This document shows, one piece after another, positions 53,328 through 62,744 of a DNA stretch of 64,000 bases. Under the pieces are notes generated by a model that worked only from the letters and a program-made list of their open reading frames with translations, made no database searches and was not told the DNA's origin. A program made the translations under genes and the position numbers. The first letter of the stretch is position 1. Each line of letters begins with the position of its first letter. The DNA is from Longimicrobiales bacterium (lineage in GTDB: Bacteria; Gemmatimonadota; Gemmatimonadetes; Longimicrobiales; Gaopeijiaceae): positions 310,001-374,000 of the forward strand of contig OX639991.1 of NCBI GenBank assembly GCA_951828585.1. The letters are read 5' to 3'.

Positions 53328-55097
53328 CCCCCCTTATTCACGAATGGCCGGGAGGCGAGGCGACGTGAGGCGGCAAGTGCTTTAGATTCAGAGTGTTAGA
53401 AGGATCGCGAGCACCTGCCAGCCATCACGTCGGGGGTGAAGATAATGGATGCGCCGTTCAGCTTCAACAGGTCGATCAGGATTGGGTCCGGCCGGGACCG
53501 GATCACGGGGGATTCGGGGGCTCTGACGGGGCGCGAGCTGCTGCGGCGCAGCAGGGTGGCGCGGTTTCTGGCGGAGGGGCTGCCGGACAAGCGGGACGGG
53601 CGCCGGATCCGGCATTCTCAGAGGCGGCTGGCGCGGACGCTTCTGCTGCTGGCGGGGCAGGGCCGCCGGGACCATGGCGACGCGACGGAGCTGCGCGACG
53701 ATCCGGCGCTGCGGCTGGCCACCGGCGACCGGGCGGGCACGGCTCCGCTGGGCGAGGGCGGGTGCCTGCCCTCGCAGCCGACGCTGTCGCGGCGGGTGGC
53801 GGCGTGGTCGGCGAAGGAGGGCGTCGAGGTGCTGCGCGAGGGGTTGCAGCGGCTGGCGGGGTGGCGGCTGAAGGCGATGGGCGGCCGGCGGCGTCCGAAG
53901 ACGCTGGTGATCGACATCGACAGCCTGCCGGTCGAGGTCCATGGGGAACAGCCGGGCAGCGCGTGGAACGGCTACTATCACCGGCGCGTGTATCATCCGA
54001 TCGTGGCGGCGGCGGGGGAGACGGGCGACATCCTGGATCTGCGGCTGCGCGAGGGGCAGGTGCACACGGCGGACGGCGGGCTGGAGTTCGTCCTCGAGGT
54101 GCTGGAGCGGGCGGAGCGGCATCTGTGCGGGAAGGCAGCGGTGCGCTTCGACGCGGGATATCCCGGCGAGCCGCTGATGGCGGCGCTGGAGGAGCGGGGC
54201 ACGCACTACGTGGCCCGGGTGCGCAACAACGCCGTGCTGAAGCGCCTGGCGCTGCCGGCCATGGACGCCGTGGTCTGGGATGCGCTGAACAACGGGGCGC
54301 CCGGCGGCGAGCCCCGCACCTGGGTTTGCGAGTCGTCCTACCGGGCCGGGTCGTGGTCCCGTTCCCGCCGGGTCGTGCAGGTCGTCGTCGAGCGGCCGGG
54401 CGAACTCATCCCGCGCTGCTTCTGGCTGCTGACCTCGATGCCGTCGGAGGAGATGTCCGGCGAGGACCTCCTGGCGCTGTACCGCAAGCGCGCCCGTGGC
54501 GGAGGGCCACCTGGGCGAGCTGATGAGCGTCGTCTCCCCGGCCCTGTCGTCCACGTCGCGCCGCAAGAGCCACTACCGGGGCAAGAAGATCGCGAAGCGC
54601 GAGAAGGGTGTGGACCCCTTCGCGTGCAACCAGGTGCGCCTGCTGCTCGCCGGCTTCGGCTACCAGATCATGCACGTCCAGCGCGCCGTGCTGGAGCGCA
54701 TGACCGGAACCGGCTGGAGCCTGCGGCGTCTCGCGGACCGCGTGCTCCGCACCCCGGCGCGCTTCACCGTATCGGGCCGCCGGATTACGATGACCATCGG
54801 AGGCGCGTCGGCGCACTGGCGCATGCTCGCCCGCGGGCTCGCGACCCTGCACGGGCCCTCCGGATAGCGCGGGCGCCGCCAGGCGCCGAACCCTTTCCCG
54901 GCCCCGGCGGCCGCAAGGACGCCGAGGTGTCTCCAAGCGCCGGAAACCGGCTCGGTTCGGTCGAACAAACTAACCTTTTCGGACTCGAAACGCCTGTTTT
55001 TTGCCCCCGGAACCGCCCCCGACCCGCCATCGGGGTTGTGAGAGGCCTCTCAGCCCCCTACCTTGCCCTCGACTCGCGAATTCATGAATAAGGCAGG
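53328..55097 (+). mobile_element. IS1380-family element, type B, inserted in the IS5 transposase
   Basis: 1770 bp flanked by a TTCAT duplication (53323-53327, 55098-55102). The ends are inverted repeats: CCCCCCTTATTCACGAAT at left, CCTGCCTTATTCATGAAT (reverse complement) at right. Size, target length and transposase fit IS1380. Confidence 0.88.
53436..54867 (+). pseudogene. IS1380-type B transposase with a 1-base frameshift
   Basis: The N-terminal two thirds read in one frame from MDAPFSFNRSIRIGSGRDRI, through SQPTLSRRVAAWS, LVIDIDSLPVEVHGEQPGSA and RFDAGYPGEPLMAALEERGT. Near 54491 an extra base (GCCCGTGGCGG) shifts the frame; the true continuation VAEGHLGELMSVVSPALSST runs to the stop at 54867. 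The end includes FACNQVRLLLAGFGYQIMHV and RITMTIGGASAHW. The core DDE residues are present, so it would be active if the extra C were an error. Confidence 0.87.
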
Positions 55098-55102
55098 TTC
55101 AT

Positions 55103-55880
55103 GCAGTTCCTGGGCCTGGGACTGGAGGACCGGATTCCGGACGCGACGACCGTGTGGCTGTACCGGGAGCGCCTGGCGAAGGCGGGGATCGTGGAGAAGC
55201 TGTTCGAGATGTTCGACGCCTTCCTACGGGAGCGGGGCTACCAGGCGATGGGGGGACAGATCATCGACGCCTCGATCGTGCCGGTGCCGACACAGCGCAA
55301 CAGCAAGGAGGAGAACGCCGAGATCAAGGCGGGCGATATTCCGGCGGGTTGGGTGGAAGGCTCCGCTAACGCTAACAAGCTGGCTCAAAAGGACTTGGAC
55401 GCACGGTGGACGAAGAGGAACGGGGTGAGCCACTACGGCTACAAGAACCACGTCTCGACGGACCGGCGCCACAAGCTGGTGCGCAGCTACGCGGTGACGG
55501 ACGCGGCCACGCACGACAGCCAGGTGATCGGGCAGGTTCTGGACCCGGACAACACGGCCACCCCAGTGTGGGCCGACAAGGCGTACCGCTCGGAGGAGAT
55601 CGAGGCGTTGTTGGAGGAGCTGGGGTACACGAGCAGGATCATGCGAAAAGGGTCGGCGACTAAGAAGCTGACCCGGCGCGAGAAGCAGGGCAACGGGACG
55701 AAGGCGAAGGTGCGGGCGCGGGTCGAGCATGTCTTCGGGTCGCAGGCGAACGACATGGGCGGAACGCTGGTGCGCAGCATCGGGGCCATGCGCGCGCGAG
55801 CCCACATCGGCCTGAAGAACCTGGCCTACAACATGCGGAGGTTCACGCACTTGGAGAGCGCGGCCTCGGCTACCGCGTAG
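55103..55880 (+). pseudogene. IS5-family transposase, C-terminal part
   Basis: From QFLGLGLEDRIPDATTVWLY through the DDE core (GGQIIDASIVPVPTQRNSKE; HYGYKNHVSTDRRHKLVRSY; VWADKAYRSEEIEALLEELG; RVRARVEHVFGSQANDMGGT). An ATG at 55101 created at the junction could start it alone, but the N-terminal domain would be missing. Confidence 0.88.
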
Positions 55881-56511
55881 CCACTCGCTTCCCGGACGGG
55901 TCCGCCGCGCTGAGTGCCGACCCCAAGGACGGTGCCGGATAAGATAAGCGGAATCGCAGCCTTCACAGTCGTCTGTTGCAAGCTTTCCGGCATAACGTTG
56001 GCGGGCAGTATTCGAACCTGTCCATTCCCCGTCTCCGACCAGCAAACCCGCGTGGCGTTACAAATCCGCATTCCGACGATTCCGATCACCCGTTCCGGCA
56101 AAACGATCACCGATTCCAGAAGATTCCGATCACCTTGGAGGAGAGCGGAGGTCCATAGGGGCGCTGGGGTCGGGTTACGGGTTTGAAGTTTAGGGGTTGG
56201 AGGGGGTAGTCGTCGAGTGTGAAGGGACCGTTGGCAGTGTGTTGCTGGGACGGCCGGCGGGCCGGTTTTCCGGAGGGGTGTAGGTAGGGCGAAGGTCTTC
56301 GGACGGCCTCTACGGCGCTCTGGAGAGCGGTTTTGCCAGGGAACCGGGCCATTTGTCCTGGATTGGGGGGGTGCGGACGGATCCGGGCCGGCCGCAACGG
56401 ACATCTGGACGGCCCCACGGCCCGCTCAGTGCTGTCTTTCCGTCTTCTCACCCCCTATCGCGGGGAGAGACGTGTTTCCAGAGGCATGCTTGAGCCCGGT
56501 CTCTCGGCGGA

Positions 56512-57276
56512 TCAGGCGTCGCCGGGGACGGCGTCGGCTTCCTTCGTCGAGTCGTAGAGCCTTCTCATCGATCCGCCCTTGAGGGTGATGCGGTGCGCGT
56601 TGTTGAGCAGTCTGTCGAGGATGGCGTCGCCGAAGGTGGGATCGCCGACGACCTCGTGCCAGTGCTCGACGGGGACCTGGCTGGCCAGCAGCGTGCCGCG
56701 GCGGGCGTAGCGGTCGTCGAGGACCTCGAGGAGGTCGTGTCGTCCCTGTCCCGAGAGCGAAGCGAGCCCCCAGTCGTCGAGGATGAGGAGCCACGTCCGG
56801 GCGAGCCTCTGGATGACCTTGGGATACGACCCGTCGCCGCGGGCGAGGGTGAGTTCGTCGAGCAGGCGGGAGACGCGGTAGTAGCGGGTCGAGATGCCGA
56901 CGCGGCAGGCCTGGTGGCCGAGCGCGCACGCCAAGTAGGACTTTCCGGATCCCGTCGCCCCGCTGACGAGTACGGTCTGGCCGTCCCGGATCCACTGCCC
57001 CGGGGCGAGGCGGAGGATGAGCGAGCGGTCCAGTCCGCGGGGGGCCTTGAAGTTGATGTCTTCGATGGTGGCGTCGAGGTGGAGCTTGGCGTGGCCTTTC
57101 AGGCGCTGGTAGCGGCGCTGCTCCCGTTCGGTCTTCTCGCGTTCGAGGAGCAGGGAGAGGCGGTCATCGAAGGACAGTTCGGCGATGTCGGGCATGGCGG
57201 CCTGTTCCTCGAAGGCCTGGGCCATGCCCGAGAGCCGGAGTTCGTGAAGCAGGTCGAGGGTGGGTTGGCGAAGCAT
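56512..57276 (-). CDS. istB: IS21 helper ATPase IstB (second copy)
   Basis: 254 residues, near-identical to 37320-38084. Walker A VLVSGATGSGKSYLACALGH, Walker B LLILDDWGLASLS, C-terminal GGSMRRLYDST. ATG 57276 follows the istA stop at 57282. Intact, although the istA in this copy is broken. Confidence 0.92.
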   Translation of the reverse strand: MLRQPTLDLLHELRLSGMAQAFEEQAAMPDIAELSFDDRLSLLLEREKTEREQRRYQRLKGHAKLHLDATIEDINFKAPRGLDRSLILRLAPGQWIRDGQTVLVSGATGSGKSYLACALGHQACRVGISTRYYRVSRLLDELTLARGDGSYPKVIQRLARTWLLILDDWGLASLSGQGRHDLLEVLDDRYARRGTLLASQVPVEHWHEVVGDPTFGDAILDRLLNNAHRITLKGGSMRRLYDSTKEADAVPGDA

Positions 57277-57281
57277 GATGG

Positions 57282-57413
57282 TCAGGACTCCTTTCCATTC
57301 TGGGGAGTGTAGTACCCGGGCCCGCGGATGTTGGCGTGGTGGCCGGGCAGGGAGAGCGTGTACTGGTGGTCGTCGCCGGCCTGGTCGAGGCCGGTCGCGA
57401 GGATGGACTTGAC
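57282..57413 (-). pseudogene. istA: istA C-terminal fragment (second copy)
   Basis: Encodes VKSILATGLDQAGDDHQYTL onwards, ending ESS-like at the stop. Upstream it is now fused to IS110 codons (KRQKN then VKSIL) after a deletion, with ISL3 inserted at that scar. Confidence 0.85.
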
Positions 57414-57424
57414 GTTCTTCTGCC

Positions 57425-59066
57425 GGGTTCTTCCCCTTTTCTGGTGGGTAGCAGGTCATGTGCGCAGGCCATCGGGGTAGAGGTCGAGGCCGCCGAGGTG
57501 GAAGAGGATGGCGTTCGCGAAGCGTTCCCGGTTGCGAAAGCCGCGGCTGCGGACCTTGACTGTCTTGATCCGGCTGTTGATGCCTTCCGCCGGTCCGTTG
57601 GTGGCGCGGAGGATGATCGCATTGACGATTCCCCACAGATGCTCCCGGATCATCCGGGCGGTTTTCAGGACCGGCTCCAGATCGCAGTCCGATGCCCACT
57701 CCAGCCACCGGTGCCATCCGGCCAGCGCCCAGGTTCTGCTCCGGTAGTTCCAGAGGTTCGCGGCCGCTTCCTTCAGCTCCCAGGCCTGGGCGGTCCGGCG
57801 GGTGCCCGCACGGAGCCTCGCGAACGCCAGCTTTTCGGCGTGCGTCTTCCGTCTGGGGCCCTTCAGCCACTGCCACTTGGTGCCCACGAGGATCCCGTTG
57901 CCCTCCTTCACCAGCGCCCGGTGCTCCGCCCGCCGGACCTTGTCCACCGCGTCGCCGAGGTGCTTGGCCACGTGGAACCGGTCGAACGCGATCTTCATCA
58001 CGGCGTCCGGGATCATCGCCAGAGTCGCCGAGATGTAGGGCCCCCACATGTCCATGCTGACGCTCTCGACAGCCTCCCGGTACTTCTCTCCCATGCCCTC
58101 GTAGAACGCCAGGAGCACGTCCTTGCCCCGTCCCGGGGCGACATGCACGACGTGGCCCGTCTCCGGATTCGACACCACGGTCACGTACTGGTGCCGGCGG
58201 CGGAACGAGGTCTCGTCCACCGAAAGGCGCCGAACCGCCTTCGTCTTGCGGCGCGCAAGTCCCCGCGCCACTGCACGTTGCATGATTCCGTCCACCGCGT
58301 TCCAGCTCAGCCGCATCCGGCTGGCGACCGCCTGTACGCTCGCCACCTTGAGCCACCGGATCACCTCCGCCTCGAACTCCATCGTGTACCTCGTGCTCCC
58401 CTCCGCCCACGGCACCTGAATCGTGACCACCCCGTGCTCCGGGCACTGGACCCGCGGGACATTGCAGACCAGAAAGGTCTTGTAGCCCCAGGCATCCAGG
58501 TTCCGCCACTCGCGGCGGCGCGTATCGTAGCCCGGGCACGCCTCGCCGCAGTGAGGACACCTCAACGGGCTCCCTCCGGTCCGTTGCAACTCCACCCGAA
58601 GTTCCTTGGGGTCCCGGGTCGGCTCCACCCTCGTGACCTTCCACTCCGGACCCAGGCCCAGAACGGCGTCCAGCCAGTCTCTTCCGGCCATGTCTGCGAG
58701 TTCCCTTCCGTCTCGTTGTGGACACCTGCCGGGAGCGAGCGCTCCGCGGCCTGACCACGCAATTTCCTCCGAGTCTCGCGATCCCGAAAGGCAACCCGCT
58801 ACTCTCCTCCCCGTTCAGCACCAGCGCCGGTGGCTTCCGCGCCCAACCAAGTCGTTGTGCGAGGAGTGGTCGAGAGGGTCACCCCGGCCGGTCGGCGGCA
58901 CGTCAGCCTTCGCCGAAGGGGATCGCCCCTCCCGTCGTCTACTACATCCTCGCTGTTCCACTCTCTCCACCCACGCTCATCCCACCGCCGCTGTTGCGAA
59001 AGCCCGCCAACCCGCCCCATAATTCGACCCTCCCCCTTGCCCGCCCACCACGACAGGGGAAGAACC
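57425..59066 (-). mobile_element. ISL3-family element
   Basis: About 1.64 kb. Terminal inverted repeats GGTTCTTCCCC (57425) and GGGGAAGAACC (ending 59066), flanked by the direct repeat TTCTGCC (57418-57424 and 59067-59073; 8 bp if the preceding C is counted), as expected for ISL3. Confidence 0.87.
57456..58691 (-). CDS. ISL3-family transposase
   Basis: 411 residues. N-terminal zinc-finger CPHCGEACPGYD and CPEHG, helix-turn-helix region (SVQAVASRMRLSWNAVDGIM), and the DDE domain: RRLSVDETSFRRRHQYVTVV, VESVSMDMWGPYISATLAMI, DRFHVAKHLGDAVDKVRRAE and TNGPAEGINSRIKTVKVRSRG. Complete, ATG 58691. Probably active. Confidence 0.93.
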   Translation of the reverse strand: MAGRDWLDAVLGLGPEWKVTRVEPTRDPKELRVELQRTGGSPLRCPHCGEACPGYDTRRREWRNLDAWGYKTFLVCNVPRVQCPEHGVVTIQVPWAEGSTRYTMEFEAEVIRWLKVASVQAVASRMRLSWNAVDGIMQRAVARGLARRKTKAVRRLSVDETSFRRRHQYVTVVSNPETGHVVHVAPGRGKDVLLAFYEGMGEKYREAVESVSMDMWGPYISATLAMIPDAVMKIAFDRFHVAKHLGDAVDKVRRAEHRALVKEGNGILVGTKWQWLKGPRRKTHAEKLAFARLRAGTRRTAQAWELKEAAANLWNYRSRTWALAGWHRWLEWASDCDLEPVLKTARMIREHLWGIVNAIILRATNGPAEGINSRIKTVKVRSRGFRNRERFANAILFHLGGLDLYPDGLRT

Positions 59067-59073
59067 TTCTGCC

Positions 59074-59329
59074 GCTTGACAAAGGGCTTCACGTAGATCG
59101 GGGGCACCAGTCTCACTTCGTGGCCGAGCGCCGCGATCTCCCGGCCCCAGTAGTGGGCGCTGGCGCACGCCTCCATCGCCACCGTGCATGGTGGCTGCGA
59201 GGCGAGAAAGCCCAGCAGCTTCCCCCGGCTCAGCTTCCTGCGGTACGCCACCGACCCGTCCGCCTTCGCCCCGTGCACCTGAAAACTCCGCTTTGCCAGA
59301 TCGATCCCGATGATGCTAACCTCTTCCAT
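59074..59329 (-). pseudogene. IS110 transposase N-terminal fragment (third copy)
   Basis: MEEVSIIGIDLAKRSFQVHG to PFVKRQK, close to the copy at 38514. The C-terminal three quarters are deleted; after RQK the frame enters the ISL3. The element end GGGGGCGTCCACCCCATC remains at 59402-59419. Confidence 0.87.
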
Positions 59330-59365
59330 GTGGATGTCTCCTCCCTCAGATGGTCGACTAATCGC

Positions 59366-60780
59366 TCAGTACCATCTTGGCACATCGCGATGCCGCCGGG
59401 AGGGGGCGTCCACCCCATCGGACTTGTAGCTCAGCGTGCCGATGTCGAGTGCGCGGCGGCAGGCGGCCTCCAGGCGCTCGGCGCCGTAGGCTCGCAGCAG
59501 TGCCTTGAGCCCGAGGCAGCTGCGGTAGCCCTGTTCGGGGTGGGGCCGGCTGTCGAGGAGTTGTTCGACGAACGCGGCCGTGTGCGATCCGGTCTTCTGT
59601 CCCCAGGCGATCAGTCGGGACGGCGTCCACCCCGCATGGGCGCGGTGCGAGGCGGGCATGTGCGACCGTTCGGTCGCGTATCCGCCTCTCCCGTGGATCC
59701 GGAGGTGCGCGGCCACCCGGCGGTACTTGTGGAAGATCTCGACGGTCTGGGCCGTGAGCCGAACGTCGACCTCGCAGCGGCCCAGCGGGTGGGGGACGCT
59801 GTAGAGCGCGTGCTCGACCTGGATGTGGTAGTCGATGTTGACCCGCGCCTTGCGCCACTCCGCGTATTCGTAGCGCTCGGCCGGAAGCGGCTTGAGCGCC
59901 GGCCGGTCGAGATCCTCGAACCAGCTGCGGCGGCTCCCATCGGTCTTGTCGAACGGCCGCTCGTTCAGCGCGGCCAGCAGCGGCGCGATGGCGTCGCGGA
60001 GTTCGCCGAGCGAGAAGAACGTATGGTTGCCCGGGGCCGCGCCGGCAGCACCGCGGTTCCGTAGTGGGTGGCCAGTTCCTGGTACGTCGGGTTCAAGTCC
60101 GGCTCGTAGCGGCTGGCCTTGTGGACCGCGGCCTTCTCGTTGTCCGGGATCACGAGTTCGGGCACCCCGCCCCAAAATTCGAACATCCGGACGTGCGACA
60201 TCGTCCAGTCCGGCAGGGACCGGCTCCGGGTCACGTCCACGAACGTGTAGTTCGAGGCGCCGAGGACACCGACGAAGACCATGGCGCCCTGCACCTCGCC
60301 GGTCTCCCGGTCCACGACCTGGAACTTCGGGCCCGCGTAGTCCACGAACGCCTTCTCGCCCGCCCGGTACACCTGCCGCATGACCACGTCGATTCGTCCC
60401 CGCCACGCCCTGTAGCGCTCGCAGAACCGGCTGTACCGGTAGCCGTTCGGGTGGGCCGTGACGTACTCCAGCCACAACAGCTGCAGCGTCACGCCCTTGT
60501 GGCGTTGAAGCTCCCGGTGAACCTGCTCCCAGTTCGGCTCGGGCCGGGGAACACGCGACGGCGGCAGGGGCGGGAACAGCGCCGCTTCCAGCGCGGCGTC
60601 GTCCAGTCCCTCCGGCAATGGCCAGGTGAAGCCGGCCGCGGCCGCCCGCCTCGCGTAGTCGCTCACCGTGCTGTTGGCAATGCCGAGCGACGTGGCGATC
60701 TCGCGGTGGCTGCGCCCAAGCTCGTGCTTCAGCCGCAGCACTTCTCGAATCTTCCGCATGGACAACCTCTTCTTTGGCAT
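59366..60780 (-). pseudogene. istA: istA (second copy) with a 70-bp deletion
   Basis: The N-terminal ~250 codons from ATG 60780 match the first istA (HELGRSHREIATSLGIANST, GVPELVIPDNEKAAVHKASR). Near 60031 a 70-bp block present in copy 1 (KAETAVQHVERWV region) is missing, at a TGC microhomology, shifting the frame. The downstream part (NHTFFSLGELRDAIAPLLAA to LSYKS) is in the other frame, then the IS110 tail. Non-functional. Confidence 0.87.
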
Positions 60781-61079
60781 CCTCTTACCCTCCTCGTCTC
60801 AGGGAACCTCTGGCGAGGATGGAAGAGGGTGCCGCTACAACAGGTTCTCCAGCGCTCCTACTCGCTCACTCCAAGGTGATCGGAATCAATCGGAATCACT
60901 GATCGGAATCCGTCGGAATGGGTGATCGGAATGAATCGGAATGGGTGATCGAAATCCGTCGGAATCCGCAACAAATGCCTCGGTCGCCGCGAAGCGGCCA
61001 TTATTCGAGGTGCCCATGAGTGGCCGGAGGCTCCCACGACTAAGTGGGGGCACGCGACCCGAGGTACCGTGGGGCCCCT

Positions 61080-61292
61080 TTACCGGCAATCCGCGTCAAC
61101 CTCACAGTCCCACCGGAAGAAGCAACAGTTCTGGCAACAATAGGGACGGTTCTCAGGGGTCTTCTTGCAACACGGGAAGTAGAAGCTGCTCGATTGCTCC
61201 TCACCCGCATTTGCCGGGCTTGGCGAGCTTGCCAGCAACAGGCCGAGATTGGTCAAGCAGGCAATCAGGATGATGACGGTTTTGGGTTTCAT
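61080..61292 (-). CDS. Small exported peptide with nine Cys
   Basis: 70 residues. Signal peptide TVIILIACLTNLGLLLASSPSPANA, then a mature part of about 41 residues with CC, CC, CC, C and C spacings (FPCCKKTPENRPYCCQNCCF, then WDCEVDADCR). Its ATG overlaps the stop of the redoxin-like gene (ATGA), so the two are translationally coupled. No homologue is known to me. It could be a disulfide-rich secreted toxin, a metal-binding peptide, or the peptide partner of the redoxin. Confidence 0.65.
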   Translation of the reverse strand: MKPKTVIILIACLTNLGLLLASSPSPANAGEEQSSSFYFPCCKKTPENRPYCCQNCCFFRWDCEVDADCR

Positions 61293-62011
61293 TGGCGGTG
61301 GTCTTCCTTCGAGGGGTTTGAAGTACGTGGATCGATTGGATTCCCAGTTGGCTTGTTCGCGTTCGTGGTGACCACAGTGCGAGGTGTGGTCGAGGTGGCG
61401 AGAAGGTGGGACATAGTGTCGCGTGGACCGGGGTCTTTGGTCCGCACTCTAGGATATTCCGAAAGCTGGAGGAAATGAGAGACCGCCGCTTCGACGTGAT
61501 CGAGCCTGCTTCCGTGGCCATGTAGACGGAGTACTCCATGGGAATCCAACACGAACACCCACGGCGTTCTCGATACCAAGGCGTACTCTCGCTGCAGCGG
61601 CGTCAACCCGGCTAGACTCAGGGTTTCAACCTCCCAGCCAAAGTAATCGACGAAGGCCAGCGCCGACGAAGGGTTGGCCAGCGTCACCGCAAGCCGCCGG
61701 ATGCGGGCATCGGTTGAACGGACCTCGTTGAAGTGGCGGGCCCAGCTGGATCCCAGAGTACGGCTGTGCAGACAGTCCGGGTGGTAGCTGTACACAACCG
61801 TAGCCAACGTCTGGTCATGATCCAGAAAGACGGTGTCCGGACGGCTAGGTTCGGTGTAACCGGTCACAAGCCGGAGGGTATCTCCCACGTCAAGCGAAGC
61901 CGGTGGACCAGATCGCAATTCGCCTGCGGGAGCGAGACCTGTCACCATCCAAATCTGCACTACGATACCACCGATCATCAAAGCCAACAACAAATCCGGC
62001 AGTCTCTTCAT
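61289..62011 (-). CDS. Redoxin-like membrane-anchored protein
   Basis: 240 residues. One N-terminal helix (LLLALMIGGIVVQIWMVTGL) anchors a thioredoxin-like domain: TLATVVYSYHPDCLHSRTLG (a single Cys at the usual CxxC position), ARIRRLAVTLANPSSALAFV, and cis-Pro-like RTPWVFVLDSHGVLRLHGHG. The C-terminal ~45 residues are polar. Lacking CxxC it is unlikely to be a standard thiol oxidoreductase. ATG 62011 overlaps the stop of the upstream ISNCY fragment by chance of insertion. It precedes the Cys-rich peptide gene with an ATGA overlap. Confidence 0.65.
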   Translation of the reverse strand: MKRLPDLLLALMIGGIVVQIWMVTGLAPAGELRSGPPASLDVGDTLRLVTGYTEPSRPDTVFLDHDQTLATVVYSYHPDCLHSRTLGSSWARHFNEVRSTDARIRRLAVTLANPSSALAFVDYFGWEVETLSLAGLTPLQREYALVSRTPWVFVLDSHGVLRLHGHGSRLDHVEAAVSHFLQLSEYPRVRTKDPGPRDTMSHLLATSTTPRTVVTTNANKPTGNPIDPRTSNPSKEDHRQ

Positions 62012-62744
62012 GCTGGTCGGCACCCGACTTCGTCTACGACGAAAGCTGCCACACTGTCGTACCCGTGGAACAATTCGCACCTTCCGTCTTCGTATTCGTG
62101 GATTCTGTAGTGCTTTCCCAGACGCAGGTCGGGGCACCCTAACCTTCCGATGTCCAGTTGCTTGCCCTCGCACAGTATACGGTTTCCGTCGCAGACTCGG
62201 ACTTCATGCTTCAGGCAAGACACCAGTTCCATCGCCGTCGCTTGGAGCTTTGGGCCGAGTGCAACGAACGCATCGGATGGATCACTGGGCTTGGCAGCCC
62301 GGAACTCGTTGAACATCGCCCAGAACCGGGCCAAGTAGTCATTGGCCGGTTCGATTTCGGTAATCCCTTCCCGATCCAGCTCCAGTGGGAGACGACCGAG
62401 TAGGGTCCTGAAGAGCCGCGCACTTCGCATCCGGACCCGCAGTTCCGGCCGCGCCACCTCAATGCCCACCTCCGACATCGCTCGTTTTACCTGAGGCTTC
62501 ACGCGCCCTCCAAAAGCTGTTTCCCGGGCGCTGAGGCGACCGGGGAGGGCGAGACCACAGCTGAGTCTCCCAAAGAGACCTCTCTCCAGTGTCTCTCTGA
62601 TTCCCGCGAAGATGGACCAGATCCCACGCTCCTCCACGAAGGACCCGGAGTGTATTCGGCCTGTGGCATCGTCCACAAGCAACAAGAGGTCCCAATGGTG
62701 ACCCGTCGCCCATTCGTTCCGCGAGGCAACTAGGCCCAAAACAA
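62008..62744 (-). pseudogene. ISNCY-family transposase, C-terminal part
   Basis: About 244 codons with the DDE-type pattern HHWDLLLLVDDATGRIHSGS, RSARLFRTLLGRLPLELDRE, and C-terminal LRLGKHYRIHEYEDGRCELF, as in ISNCY (integrase-core) transposases. The N-terminal domain is gone; the 5' side meets the IS1380 element at about 62741. The first ATG in frame is not a native start. Confidence 0.65.

Larger units (their letters stand above)
56062..60960 (-). mobile_element. Second IS21::IS110 composite, damaged by deletions and an ISL3 insertion
   Basis: Same layout as 36880-41232: istB, istA with IS110 at the same codon. The end repeats use a variant unit (TGATCGGAAT with TCGGAAT) in four copies at 60875-60960 and inverted copies at 56062-56140. 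istA has a 70-bp deletion, the IS110 has lost its 3' part, and an ISL3 sits at the scar. Sequence differences from the first copy show it is not a recent duplicate. Confidence 0.82.
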
